The translations under genes were made by a program, and so were the position numbers. Positions 30,300 to 40,000 of a stretch of DNA of 40,000 nucleotides are shown one piece after another. The notes beneath the pieces were generated by a model. That model did no database searches. It saw only the letters and a list, made by a program, of their open reading frames with translations, and was not told the origin of the DNA. The stretch comes from Glandiceps talaboti (taxonomy: Eukaryota > Hemichordata > Enteropneusta > Spengelidae). The first letter of the stretch is position 1; each line of letters opens with the position of its first letter. The stretch is taken from positions 18,502,342 through 18,542,341 of the forward strand of contig NC_135549.1 in assembly GCF_964340395.1 (NCBI RefSeq), read 5' to 3'.

Positions 30300-30545
30300 T
30301 AGACTGTCGACAGTCGTTCATGCCTTTGCTACGTTTCATCTAAAAGTTGTAAAACAAAGTCGCGCCATCGTCGCCTCGCTCCGTAGCACTGAATACTAAC
30401 GCGTACTGATTGGAAATAAAATTGTGAGTGCCGTGCTAAATAACAAGTACGCGGTTATAGTATTGCTCCGGATCGGAGCGAGGCGACGACTTTAGTTTTT
30501 AGATAAAACGTAGCAAAAAAGGCACGAACCACTGTCAATAGTCTA
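30300..30545. repeat. Hairpin (MITE-like) element, arms about 75-85 bp
   Basis: The left arm 30300-30383 and right arm 30474-30545 are imperfect inverted copies. They share TTTGCTACGTTT, ATCTAAAA and GTCGCCTCGCTCCG. The spacer is about 90 bp. Divergence between the arms suggests an old insertion. No clear target-site duplication was seen. Confidence 0.7.
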
Positions 30546-30822
30546 TGCAACGCTCTGCGTTTTTTGTAACGCTTACAGAGTTTTACCCTGAATAGAAAGT
30601 GGTCTCAGAAAGTAGAATGAGAGTTACATTATATTGTATGCACGCCTCTATATTTTACTTTACTATGAGTCGCAATGTGAACAAAATAAGAACACCACAC
30701 CTACAATCCTTTATAAATACCCATTTATTTCATCGACAATGGAAAAAAAGCCGAGGTGTATTTTTATCAAGCGAAATTTACTTAAAACATATTACAGCGG
30801 ATTGCAAAATAGGTTCTACGGC

Positions 30823-31254
30823 TCTGTTTGATACAATCTTGCATAATTCTCGCTACCTGCAATACAATTCTACACATCACTGTGGAGTCAAATGGAACGA
30901 AGTCGCGCGACAACGCGTTCTAATGTCGACAACTACACTTCCGGTAAGCTATGCTAATACACAGGAATGTTTCTTTCCCATGTTCAGTTGTAGACATCTC
31001 TTGTAATTTTGCTCTGGAAAGATACTGTACATATTTAAATTTCCCACCTCCATAATTATATGAGCTTAAAACTTGCGTTTATCTTATTTGTTACAAATTA
31101 AACTGTTTGGAAGAAACATTCACGTGTATTGACATAGGCGACCAGAAGTGTAGGTGTCGACAAATGCAAGCGCGGTCGCGAGACTGCGTTCCATTTGACT
31201 CCTTAGCAAAGCATAGAATTGTAGTGCAGATAGCGAGAATTCAATAAGAAACAG
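30823..31254. repeat. Hairpin (MITE-like) element, arms about 150 bp
   Basis: The segment 30823-30978 is matched, inverted and with scattered mismatches, by 31109-31254. Shared blocks include AATTCTCGCTA, CTACAATTCTA-like sequence, GGAGTCAAATGGAACG and GAATGTTTCTT. The central loop is about 130 bp and AT-rich. No coding potential is credible here; the long open frames in this area fall inside the arms. It looks like an old non-autonomous inverted-repeat transposon. Confidence 0.75.
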
Positions 31255-31366
31255 CACGTGCTACATTTTGTCTAAAAGAAACAATTTACTGCAACAAGAC
31301 GTAGACATGTGGACGTCAGTATTTTGACGTCTGCATTTGATGTCTCCATGATGGCACTCAGTTCAT

Positions 31367-31372
31367 TTTATT
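31367..31372 (-). terminator. Candidate poly(A) signal of the RTK gene
   Basis: AATAAA on the minus strand lies about 400 bp 3' of the kinase stop codon. It is the first canonical hexamer I see downstream. It stands just outside the hairpin element at 30823-31254. Position and motif only. Confidence 0.35.
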
Positions 31373-31773
31373 CATGTTTGTTTCAGCGTTAATGAAATAT
31401 AACGAAATCAACGAAACTCGGCAGTCAATATGGATAATCTCGTCGAATATTCATGATTTTGGCTCCTTTTCTCTGCACAGTAGTTATTTGCGTAAGTTAA
31501 CTATTGTTTTAGTTTTTAGCATATTTCAGTAAAGGCTGTTATCAGTACTCTAAAGTTGCCTATCTATCCAAAAACTCGACAAATATGTATTCGCTTTTCT
31601 TTGTCCGTTTTGGTGCAGTGGTTCGTCGTGGTTATAATCTGTAGACATCGTGATGTGTCAAACCATAGTGGAGGGTCTATGGTCAAACGGAACAGCGTCT
31701 ACAAAATGGCAGTGTGAAAGGGAAAGTACTTGGACTCTATAAATTGGCTGACAACGACTTTTGTTGGTCGCCT

Positions 31774-31857
31774 TCACAACTTCTCACCAGGTGGCCACAG
31801 TTCTTGGGGGATGTTCACGTATAGGTGGTCTTCAAACTCTTTCAATGTCAGATATTC
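31774..31857 (-). CDS. RTK terminal exon: short C-terminal tail
   Basis: The last exon follows the acceptor ctgtttag in phase 0. It adds 27 residues ([20 protein letters not shown] then WPPGEKL) before TGA at 31776-31774. The tail carries two Tyr in acidic or hydrophobic contexts (EYLTL and LYVNI). YVNI fits the Y-x-N consensus for GRB2 SH2 binding; that role is inference from the motif only. Confidence 0.85.
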   Translation of the reverse strand, partial: EYLTLKEFEDHLYVNIPQELWPPGEKL

Positions 31858-34800
31858 CTAAACAGTGATATATAATGAAGAAAAAAAGGAGAGACTTTAT
31901 TGATTAAAATGTCTATCTGTTGTGACTGCGACAGACATGCGCAGATCAACACAACATCTCAAACACGACCATATACTACTATAACGTTGACTATAAAAAT
32001 AGTAAACTGACAGGATTACCTACTAATCCATCCAAAGAAACTTGTCAGTCCCCTTTATGGTAGTGGCAGAATTGTATAAAAGATCATAAAATAATCATTC
32101 TGAGAATGGGCTCTTAAAATTCAAGAACTTTTAACAAGGAACAGAATTTCACTGAACTCAAACATCAGCATATACTTTGTTGATTATGATGATATTTTAC
32201 CTTTGTAGTGTCTTCTGCAAGTTCTCCAACTTTCAAACAAATATCAGAGAATGATGGTCTATCTGCTACACTTGCCTGCCAGCATTCCTGCATAATTCCA
32301 TAACTGTTGGGGAATAAACAATGATTTTATACTCCTAGAATAGATCGTTGCTGTAATCCAATTGTATGATGAAATGTTACTAATGTGTGGTCTTGACTTA
32401 TGATTTTGATGTTCTTTCTGTACAGTCCTTATGTCTTCAAAATCAATTATGAACTATATGTTAGTACTTACATTGCGTCACTACAGTGGATTGGTTTTGG
32501 CATACGATGACCTGATCGCAGCAAATTAATAACTTCTGTGGACGACAGATCCGCGTATGGACTTGCACCTATTTTACAGGAAATAACTATTTGGTAAACT
32601 TCCATCAATTTTCAGTTATTGACATAGTCAAATCCATGCAATTCCTAGGGGATCTAACTCCAGCTTAGAGGAGAAATATGTTTCACGGAGATTCATGGAT
32701 TACTTTGATTTGAGAATTATACACTTAGAGACTAGAGTGATATTCAATAACGCCATCCAAAAGGCATTATCAGCCGCAAATAACGAACGAACAAATTTAA
32801 CCAAATCCGAAAAGATACTAGTACTTATAGCCTTATAATATAGATCGCATAGTCTGGCAAGTTGGTATTGTAGACCTTTCACGCCCGTAGTGACGTGACA
32901 CTGAACACTTTCAACTATGAACGTACCGAGTGTGACTATTTCCCAAAGCACCACACCATATGACCATACATCACTTTTCATCGTGTAAACCGAGTCTAGT
33001 AATGACTCTAGAGCCATCCACCTTATTGGTATTCTACCCTGAAGTCAAGGAAAGATAGAAAAGTAAGACTATTTGTGAGTAATTAGATGCTACGCTTATT
33101 ATAAAAACGGTAATTCAATGACTTTATTTTGATTGTGTTCTCAATGAGTGTCATGACTACAGGTATAGCTCTAGAGAATCCTCTGTGATCGGTACGGTTT
33201 AAGTTAGTTTTAAATTTAACGTATTATGTGTAAGCTTGATATTTCATATCTTGTTTATTTATTTATTTATTTATGTATATAAAATACATATGTGAACGGT
33301 AGACACTGACAACTAATTACAGTCTTAATTAGCAGTACTGTAGTCTGTGTAATGCCAGCAAATAAAAATATAACAGTGCCTTACTACGGCTGGTAATGCA
33401 CCGATGCTATGTAAAAACAATAGTTTACACACTAGAGGATAGTCACATAAACTGTTATGTGATGATGAAATACAGACATCCAACGCATGCGTAGAAATCT
33501 GCACCCGTAAACACTATAACGTCGATATCGGGTAATTTGAATTGGTAAGGTTATGGTTCTTGTAAGGTATGACTGTAAGTATGGAAAAGTTTGCATTTTG
33601 TGTTTTGTCTTGGTTTATTACATTACCTGAGATTTCTTTTGGTAAATATGAGAACCACTAATATCTCTTGCAAGTCCAAAGTCAGACACTTTACAGGTGT
33701 TATTTTCTCCAAGAAGAATGTTTCTGGTGGCCAAATCTCTATGGATGCACTGAGGTGGAAAAAAACATGATAGAGACTATTTATAGCGTATAACATATGG
33801 ATGACAAGATATTTATACCTATCAAGGCTTTTTTCAAAATATACTTCAGTCAACTATAGGTGGTCTGAGTGTACGGTTCAAATATTAATACCCACTGAAA
33901 GAAACTCTGAAAGATGCAGAGCCTCACGAGAAGCCCATTGTAATATTGGTGGAACCATTATTCCAGGTTGTTTTATATGTTGTTGTTATATTCTTTGTTT
34001 ACGATGTGAAAATTGGATTAAATGAATGGGAAGTTCGTGGTGTTTGCTGCAAGTGAACGATGAGACATCGTTACCTTTTTTGCAGCGAGAAAACTCATTC
34101 CTTTCGCTATCTGCCACATGAACTGTAGTAAATCGGATGACGTAATGTCTCGACTGTTTGGATGCACATTTTGATACACACATGATGATCGATTAGTATG
34201 GAGAAAGTCTTGTAAACTTCCGTGTTGTACCAACTCAACGATGATGCATATAGGATCTGTATTACAGAAGATTTTCTACGGTTACTGGTCTTATTTGATA
34301 GTCACCATAGTACAGAATGACGTTGTAAAGGTAGTTTTTAACGAACTCAATTTATCCATACGGGATTATCATTGCACAGGAATGCTTTCGAAAGCTTATT
34401 TCAAGTTTATCATGTAATCTGTACACAGCCTTCTGAGAAATAGTCATTACAACCAAATTTGATAAGTAAACAACGGAAAAAAACCCTAATGGCAATTAAA
34501 AGATTTAAATATATGTTTACGTAAAAGTACGCCCTTCTCTCAACATCCCATAATTATCAAAAGCTAAAGTTGTCACTTCAAATGAAACCTAACACAAACA
34601 AAGTTCGTAGTTTTTGCGAATATTATATAATTACATGTATATATGTGTTGACATTAATATTAAGCTCATATAATTACAATGTTCGGGTGGGGGGGGGGGG
34701 TGCAGAAGGCTTAACTGTACACATAAACTGTCTGGTTAGGTGCGTCTGTTTGTTGATTTTTAAAATTAAATTTGGCAATGTACTCATTTAGGCCAAATTT

Positions 34801-37333
34801 TGCAAATCCCTATTCAAAATCAACCACAAGTGGGTCCTAGAGTATGTACAGGTTGGTTTAAAACATGTTACAGTTGTTCACGTTTGAGTGTATGTTGTCC
34901 TTGTAAAATATTCATTTTAGATAGGAAGGATTGGTGGCGAACTCCAAGCAAAGTACGAAAGCACAAACCCCAAAATATTCTACCACTGATATACTGTACC
35001 GGGATAGTGCAACTTTAGCAGGGCGAGCATTTCGAAGTCCCCTGGGTAAGCAAATTTAGAAGCATACTGCCACCTATTATTAAGCACACTTTTTTTAGTC
35101 GTGATATCATTTTTATGCCGTGTCATTTGGATTCCTGCCAACCAGACGTGTACCGTCGACATATCGAAGTCCTCTTTAAGTCAATATTACCGTTGATACC
35201 AAGTTGCTAACTACTTCTTGTTAAATGCTTTTCTCGGTACAACACAGTTTAACTGGTACGAATATCTACCACGTGATTAAATAGTTGGTAATTTGCCACA
35301 ATCTATGACGCAGTTGAAAATCGACGCAACAGCTAGAAACTATCGAGAAAGAAAATCTTCAAACTAAAGCGGGTTTTGGCGCAGCTGATGACAGACGTTC
35401 ATAGTGTCTAGTGAGTATTAAAAAAACATCCAACATATATGTACAAAACCGCACACACATTTGAACGGCGTCAACCCCAATCGTGTTGTGTATAATTTTT
35501 TATTTTGATCAATGATATTTTAATGTGGCCGTCGTGGCACTTCGATATACGTATGTGCTCTTGATTTTTCATTAAAAAATTATACAATATTACCTGATTT
35601 AGTACAACAGCCAAGTAAAGACACGACATTTGGATGACTGGCGTTTAGTGATTTCATAATTGCAAGCTCTCCAAGAAAATCTCGTTTGTCTCCTTCTAAT
35701 ACGTCATCTACAAAAAATAATGAAATGATCGCGATCACTCTAGCTACATGTCTATACTGCGACTGAAACGATTAATTCAAGTAACGCTATATTGGTCAGG
35801 ATTAGATCACAATTTAAAGTAAAGTGGGAAATGAACATTGGTTTACCTCAATAGAGCTGCATAGAATTTAAAACTGAACTGTGTGACCGTAAATGGAATA
35901 GCGAAATTTTCCCCATTGTATTAAATGACTGGCAATTATTGTTTGAAAAGGGAAAAGATAAACTGTTACAACAAAAGTAGTGCGTAACTCGAAAGTCATA
36001 ATTATTTGCTATATAAGGAAACGCAAAGCAATATACAAACTCTCCCTCCGTAAGTCACCTGAAGTTAGGAACTCCTAAGTATTGCCGTATGTACAACCAT
36101 TTTGTGTGCATTTCAATGTATTAAAAAATATTAAATAAGTCATAAGACATAGATCTAGCTGTTTGTGTACTGAAGCATGAAGAGTAGAGCTCCACTATAT
36201 ATTTAAATCAGCAACAACCTGCTATCACAATTTTTCGAGGAATATTGACCACTAATTTCAATTTGCATTGCAATCCATGAAACTAAGCGGAGCCTTACCT
36301 TTAAGGCATTTAACAGCGACTTTAACAGTTCCTTGTGTACAACACATGCCAATGGCGTACGCCATTCGTACAACACCAAACTCTCCACTCCCTAGGAAAC
36401 CATCCTCTAGAAATTGTATCTGTTGAGGAGAGACCTCCCAGGAATCTATTGATCGATATAATTTCTGAGGAAGAAGCGGTCTAGTGGAATCACCGACGGC
36501 TCCTCGATAGGACTCCAAAATCTCCATGTTGTTATTTGTTTGTATTTGAAATGATGGAGTAACTCTCATATCGCTCCCTCTGTGTAGCTGTGCCTTAAAT
36601 CAGAGATACATGAAAAAAGTTAAGATATATATCAAATGTGCGAAAGAATAGCAAACAGTTTAATACGGCTAACGAAATTGCTTTACTCCAATTTCCTCAA
36701 GATGAATTTGCATTCTTTCATTTAGCGGGTTGTATGGAGATGATTTAATTTGGGTTCAGTCATTATGCAAATAAAGTACACAACAAATTATGCATGATAA
36801 GAATAATATTACATTATTACACAATTTTCTTACGTTATAAATTACGTCATTAAATAAAAGTATACTAGTATTAGATTTGTTCTGCAACAAACCCACATAT
36901 AGAATCAAAACTGAGTATAGGTCACTCCGAATACATCTACAAGTTGGTGAGGGACATATTCATAAACAGTAAATAACTATCTGCAATTTAATTAAGTTGG
37001 TGGAGTATCAAGATGACCTATTCCATTGTTTCGTGAACAACATTTTGAAACACCATCACCTAAACCATTGTCTGAATGATTTTATTTTGATATCAGCACT
37101 TCCTCGTTCTTACCATGTTATCAACTTGTGATCTGTCAGGGCTGCTGTAGTCTTGGTCGTCTGAAAGGGAGGATTCTGAATACGATTGTTGACTTGTTGA
37201 TTGGTTTGCTGGTTGATAACTCTAATTGGCATGCAGATAAAAACAATAATTTTGAAATATCATCCCCTAGCATTTAAAATACTAGATTTCGTACTTTTTA
37301 TGTTATCAACCTGTCTGTCTGTCTGTCTGTCTA

Positions 37334-37391
<58 letters not shown>

Positions 37392-38768
37392 CATCTTGGT
37401 GTCATACATGTGTACCTATCAAGAAGCAAATCACGAATCAGCTCAAACTATATTTGTTCATATTGAGTTTTGTTGTTTCTATTTAACTTGACACAGTCAA
37501 ATATTTTCTTTCCCAATCAAAACATTCACAATATTAGACCATACCTGAGTATTTGGTGAACGATTGCGCTCGTGATTTTGGAATGTTTGCTGTCCCTGTG
37601 CATTCGTTGTTGGCAAGTGATTTCTGGAAGTTTTTTTGTAATACCGTACAACGCAGTAGATTAAAAATAATAGCACGGCTAGAAAAACACCCCCGCTAGC
37701 CAAACTAAGGCTCACAATCAGAACAGTAGACCTTGGTGCAGGCGATGATCTTTGCTGTGATGACATTTGATATCCTATAATCACCAGTGAACACAACAAA
37801 CAACAAAACACAGCAACATTAATATACAATTGTGAGCATTTTAGGCGATATGTGATAATTCAATAATTTGCTAAAAACTAACTAGAATACAAATTATTTC
37901 GGCTTTTGATGTTGTAGTCTACAGATCTGTAGTTATTACATCTGTAATGGAGAGCTCTATCATATGTGCGAAAGTTCGGACGCCTTTGCAAATCCTTCAT
38001 ATGGAATACACGCTGAAGATTATTGCACGTAATACAATATTATTTAATATGATATAAATTCATTGCTTCTGGTATGCTTCTCGCCTCCCAGAATATCCAC
38101 GACTAACGTGTGTAGGCATATCCTAGTATTATAGTATATTCATTCCCTTTGGTTTTAGGTTATTTAACTTTGGATCAAACCGGTGAAAATATATAGCAAC
38201 ACTGTATTTTGGTGTTTACCTTCAGCCACTTCAATTGTTTGTGTCGTTTCACCAATACTTTGTTCGGCGGTTGTTAAGCCCTTACGGTAGGCTGTAAGGT
38301 CAAAAACGAAAATGTAATCATTCTGATATGCAAATCTACAAATTGACAAGTCATGCTACTTGCATTTGATTATTTTTTTAACAGTAACATGGGAAAGAGA
38401 TATGTAAAAGAGTGAGATAGATTGCAACCAATCAAACAAAATAAAATACAATTGGGTGATATAAACTCAAGAAAGGAAACACAGAAATACAGAAAATAAA
38501 CTGGATTTAAGCGCATTAGAACATTGAAATTATCTAAGTTTGATTTAGTTTAGATTAGACAAAATGAATAAGTATGAATAAATGAATAACCCAACTGCTA
38601 GAGTGCAACAATTACAATGCACACATTTAAATAAATATGACAGGAGAATACATTTTCGCAAAAGTAATATGTTTTTCATCAATTGCGATAAGGAGATAGA
38701 ATTAATACCTGTTCGTTGCTGTGGAGTTGACGTAGCTGTCTTGTTGCTAACTTGTGAAGTTGTCGAAC
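31774..38768 (-). CDS. Receptor tyrosine kinase, Cad96Ca/RET/FGFR-like (3' part of gene; ectodomain missing)
   Basis: Twelve exons splice in consistent phase: 38768-38709, 38291-38220, 37774-37545, 37221-37114, 36593-36299, 35707-35594, 34256-34075, 33749-33627, 33038-32927, 32568-32472, 32303-32201, 31857-31774. They encode about 526 residues: a Thr/Ser/Gln-rich extracellular stalk, one membrane span, a polar juxtamembrane segment and a full protein tyrosine kinase. Kinase motifs visible in order are GSGEFG (glycine loop), VAVKCLK (ATP-binding Lys), FLGEL (helix C Glu), HRDLATRN (catalytic loop), [21 protein letters not shown] and a CW...RPSF motif near the end. It should phosphorylate Tyr on itself and on substrates at the plasma membrane. 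The activation loop (IYQKKSQG) and WMALESL resemble Cad96Ca/RET-type receptors. The ligand-binding region was not found; exons before 38768 probably lie beyond the window. All key catalytic residues are present, so it is predicted to be active. Confidence 0.93.
32201..32303 (-). CDS. RTK exon: C-lobe end (CW...RP motif)
   Basis: This 103-nt exon runs from phase 2 to phase 0. It encodes [20 protein letters not shown], which contains the invariant CW and the Arg that closes the kinase fold, followed by a helical [14 protein letters not shown]. The acceptor is tccccaacag and the donor gtaaaa. Confidence 0.93.
32472..32568 (-). CDS. RTK exon: helix G
   Basis: This 97-nt exon enters in phase 1 and leaves in phase 2. 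It encodes [20 protein letters not shown] and RMPKP, the usual SPY...V...L..G.RM.KP block of receptor tyrosine kinase C-lobes. The donor gtaagtac directly follows the split Ile codon. Confidence 0.93.
32927..33038 (-). CDS. RTK exon: P+1 loop and helix F
   Basis: This 112-nt exon runs from phase 0 to phase 1. It encodes [18 protein letters not shown], the substrate-selecting P+1 loop of tyrosine kinases, and then [18 protein letters not shown] with the structural DVWS-G motif of helix F. Confidence 0.95.
33627..33749 (-). CDS. RTK exon: catalytic loop, DFG, activation loop
   Basis: This 123-nt phase 0-0 exon has acceptor tccacctcag and donor gtaatg. It encodes [13 protein letters not shown] (catalytic Asp and Asn), VSDFGLARD (Mg-binding Asp) and the activation loop [12 protein letters not shown]. 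The loop has one Tyr; the first Tyr of the common D-x-Y...Y pattern is replaced by Ile/Ser. Confidence 0.95.
34075..34256 (-). CDS. RTK exon: hinge, kinase insert, helix E
   Basis: This 182-nt exon enters in phase 1 and leaves in phase 0. It begins [19 protein letters not shown], where the residue before the hinge Glu (the gatekeeper) is Val. A short kinase insert of about 20 residues follows (around [16 protein letters not shown]), then [19 protein letters not shown], the helix leading into the catalytic loop. Confidence 0.93.
35594..35707 (-). CDS. RTK exon: helix C and beta4
   Basis: This 114-nt phase 1-1 exon has acceptor tttttgtag and donor gtaata. It encodes [13 protein letters not shown], in which the Glu should pair with the beta3 Lys. 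It continues with [15 protein letters not shown], the classic HPNVV-LLG-C turn of receptor tyrosine kinases. Confidence 0.93.
36299..36593 (-). CDS. RTK exon: kinase N-lobe start (glycine loop, beta3 Lys)
   Basis: This 295-nt exon runs from phase 0 to phase 1. It encodes the rest of the juxtamembrane region, an SWEVSPQQI entry strand typical of RTK kinase domains, the glycine loop LGSGEFGVV and the beta3 strand VAVKCLK with the ATP-contacting Lys. The acceptor could be ttaag at 36595-36594 or an alternative cag six bases further in (adds or removes Ala-Gln); both keep the frame. The donor is gtaagg. Confidence 0.93.
37114..37221 (-). CDS. RTK exon: juxtamembrane, acidic/Ser-rich
   Basis: This exon has 36 codons in phase 0-0, with acceptor caattag and donor gtaagaac. 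It encodes a Gln/Ser-rich segment containing [17 protein letters not shown]. The Tyr in DDQDYSSP sits in an acidic context typical of Tyr phosphorylation sites in juxtamembrane regions. No known domain is present. Confidence 0.8.
37311..37391 (+). repeat. (CTGT)n microsatellite
   Basis: About 20 CTGT copies with one CTAT interruption lie in the intron just after the kinase gene's membrane-span exon. Confidence 0.97.
37545..37774 (-). CDS. RTK exon: transmembrane segment
   Basis: This 230-nt exon enters in phase 1 and leaves in phase 0. It encodes a short Ser/Pro-rich spacer and then a strong hydrophobic span ([20 protein letters not shown]). A basic stop-transfer stretch follows (RYYKK), with a polar cytoplasmic segment rich in Asn, Gln and Thr. 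The order outside-span-basic gives type I topology, as expected for an RTK. Confidence 0.9.
38220..38291 (-). CDS. RTK exon: Ser/Thr-rich stalk, part 2
   Basis: This 72-nt phase 1-1 exon has acceptor accttacag and donor gtaaacac. It encodes a Thr/Glu-rich segment ([20 protein letters not shown]) that continues the membrane-proximal stalk. Phase 1 on both sides matches the exon before it and the membrane-span exon after it. Confidence 0.75.
38709..38768 (-). CDS. RTK exon: Ser/Thr-rich stalk, part 1
   Basis: This 60-nt phase 1-1 exon lies between a ttttttacag acceptor and a gtattaat donor. Read in the phase that joins the next exon it gives [19 protein letters not shown], a low-complexity, O-glycosylation-type stalk with one N-glycosylation sequon (NKT). 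It is the most 5' exon I can assign to the kinase gene. It is called mainly because both splice sites and the phase fit the following exons. Confidence 0.7.
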
Positions 38769-40000
38769 CTGTAAAAAAACAGTAATTATGAATGCACTCG
38801 AGTATAATGTCAATGTACCATGATATTTATGAGATAGAAATAACAATTTATAATAGCAAGGAGGTAGCACACGTAATGTAAAACAAAATAAGATCAAAGT
38901 CAAGTCAAAATTGTGTTATCGGTTTTGGACGAACTTTGAGTTTTGTCACAGTTACTGTAGTATCCAAAAACGACGTGACCTTTAGAATCAATTCTATCCT
39001 TTAAAAGAAGTTATCACCAAACCTTTAGTATAGTAATACGTTTTATCCTTGCCAATAATTAAGTTTTTTTTAAATTTAATTTCTAAACATGCTAAATAAA
39101 TCGAAAATTGATAACCACTGGCACTGCTAATGACAATAGTAGTTACTGGCTATAAACGTTGTTAGAATTATGTTGATAAATTCATATGTTACAAAGCTAT
39201 ATATCGTCTGTTTCCCTATATCTTGCAGTGTTCTTTCTTTAATATTAAAAGAAATCCACTCGAAGCCCTAGTGCAGAGTGAACATGTGTCATCTGGTCCT
39301 ATATATTAAAATATTGACATCCGAACAGAGCAGTGCACGTCTAAAAATTACAACATAGCAAACAAACAAACAAACAAACAAACAAACAAACAAACAATCC
39401 TAGACCTTTATAACAATAGGGCTATAATAACTCGCATTCACTATAATCTCGTTTTGAAAGACATGGTGCCACTAACAAAATAAACTAGACAGCCAGTGTA
39501 CACCAATGTGGTTAGATTGCATTGAAATTTCAAACATGACATCAGGCTTGGACTTATAACAAACATGAAACCAGTGGCTTCAATAATTATATAGTTGCCC
39601 TGCAATACATTGGTATTTGCCTAGTAAGTACGTCCAAAGTGCAAACTTAATGTTTCGATTGACAAGCCTCAAACGAATTATCGATCTGTCCTTCGCGCAA
39701 AATATTTCGTTCTTTGAGAACATACGCATGCGTCAGATGTCTGAGTTAGGGGTTGCATCATGTAATTTTCTAGCGACCAAATTTTAATGGAAGGATATAC
39801 GGCGTGCACTCAGAAAAGAAGCTAATCTAAGTATATACAAAGTCATTTGTGGTACAATTTTTTTCACCAAAATTGGTCACATAGTTCTGAAGGCATCGCG
39901 AACTAGGAAAAACGTACAGGTAGGACTTATCTTCCCAGTACAAGTTATAAATTGCCGTGATAAGATTGCAAACTTATAACTAATAGTCTGACGCAGTAGT
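38769..40000. other. No recognisable exon; microsatellite only
   Basis: Upstream of the stalk exon of the kinase gene I find no further exon with matching phase and splice sites. The stretch is AT-rich and holds one (AAAC)n run at 39359-39396. It is most likely an intron of the kinase gene, with the ectodomain exons beyond the window. Confidence 0.5.
39359..39396 (+). repeat. (AAAC)n microsatellite
   Basis: About nine copies of a CAAA/AAAC tetranucleotide lie in a presumed intron of the kinase gene. Confidence 0.95.

Larger units (their letters stand above)
28560..31366. other. Intergenic region between the two membrane-protein genes
   Basis: Apart from the two hairpin elements and the TTG/TG microsatellite I see no exon here. 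A loose threefold repeat of a CCTAGCAAC-AAGACCACGCC-like motif occurs at about 29356, 29472 and 29596. Promoter elements for the CUB/LDLa/EGF gene would be expected near its lower end but none is recognisable. Confidence 0.4.

Noticed and set aside
30599-31006. Plus-strand open frame of 135 codons
   Set aside because: It falls largely inside the left arm of the hairpin element 30823-31254, has no domain and no splice support.

Overview
The window is animal genomic DNA. It has short exons with GT/AG introns, mostly phase-1 extracellular modules, a receptor tyrosine kinase, many long tetranucleotide microsatellites and several foldback-type repeats. I read it as an invertebrate metazoan, probably marine (hemichordate, cephalochordate or lophotrochozoan are all possible); the sequence alone does not fix the species. 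All recognised genes are on the minus strand, so they read from high to low coordinates.

Layout. (1) 38768 down to 31774: the 3' part of a receptor tyrosine kinase gene. Twelve exons encode a Ser/Thr-rich stalk, a membrane span, a juxtamembrane region and a complete Cad96Ca/RET/FGFR-like tyrosine kinase with its stop codon. The ectodomain lies beyond the right edge or was not recognised. (2) 31.3-28.6 kb: intergenic DNA with two hairpin (inverted-repeat) elements and a microsatellite. (3) 28545-28419: a hydrophobic, signal-peptide-like exon that joins in phase to the first CUB exon at 10378. (4) 11647-27800: a 16,154-bp foldback element with a 9-bp target-site duplication. Both arms are tandem 155-bp units, each made of five 31-bp subunits, pointing towards a 25-nt centre at 17308-17332. 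(5) 10378 down to 4595: eight exons of a type I membrane protein with two CUB domains, one LDLa, two EGF-like modules, a membrane span and a short tail with a PPxY motif; this resembles a NETO protein with added EGF modules. (6) 1443-1374: a clear signal-peptide exon beginning a third minus-strand gene that leaves the window on the left.

The most unusual object is the foldback element. Its right arm keeps exact 155-bp register over 67 units. Its left arm has only one kind of 1-bp deletion, present twice because a 15-unit (2,324-bp) block was duplicated. The construction (graded short repeats at the tips, 31-bp repeats inside, 9-bp duplication, no coding capacity) parallels Drosophila FB elements. 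If the signal-peptide exon is correctly assigned, the element sits in intron 1 of the CUB/LDLa/EGF gene. All splice sites and translations were derived by eye; no search or gene predictor was run.
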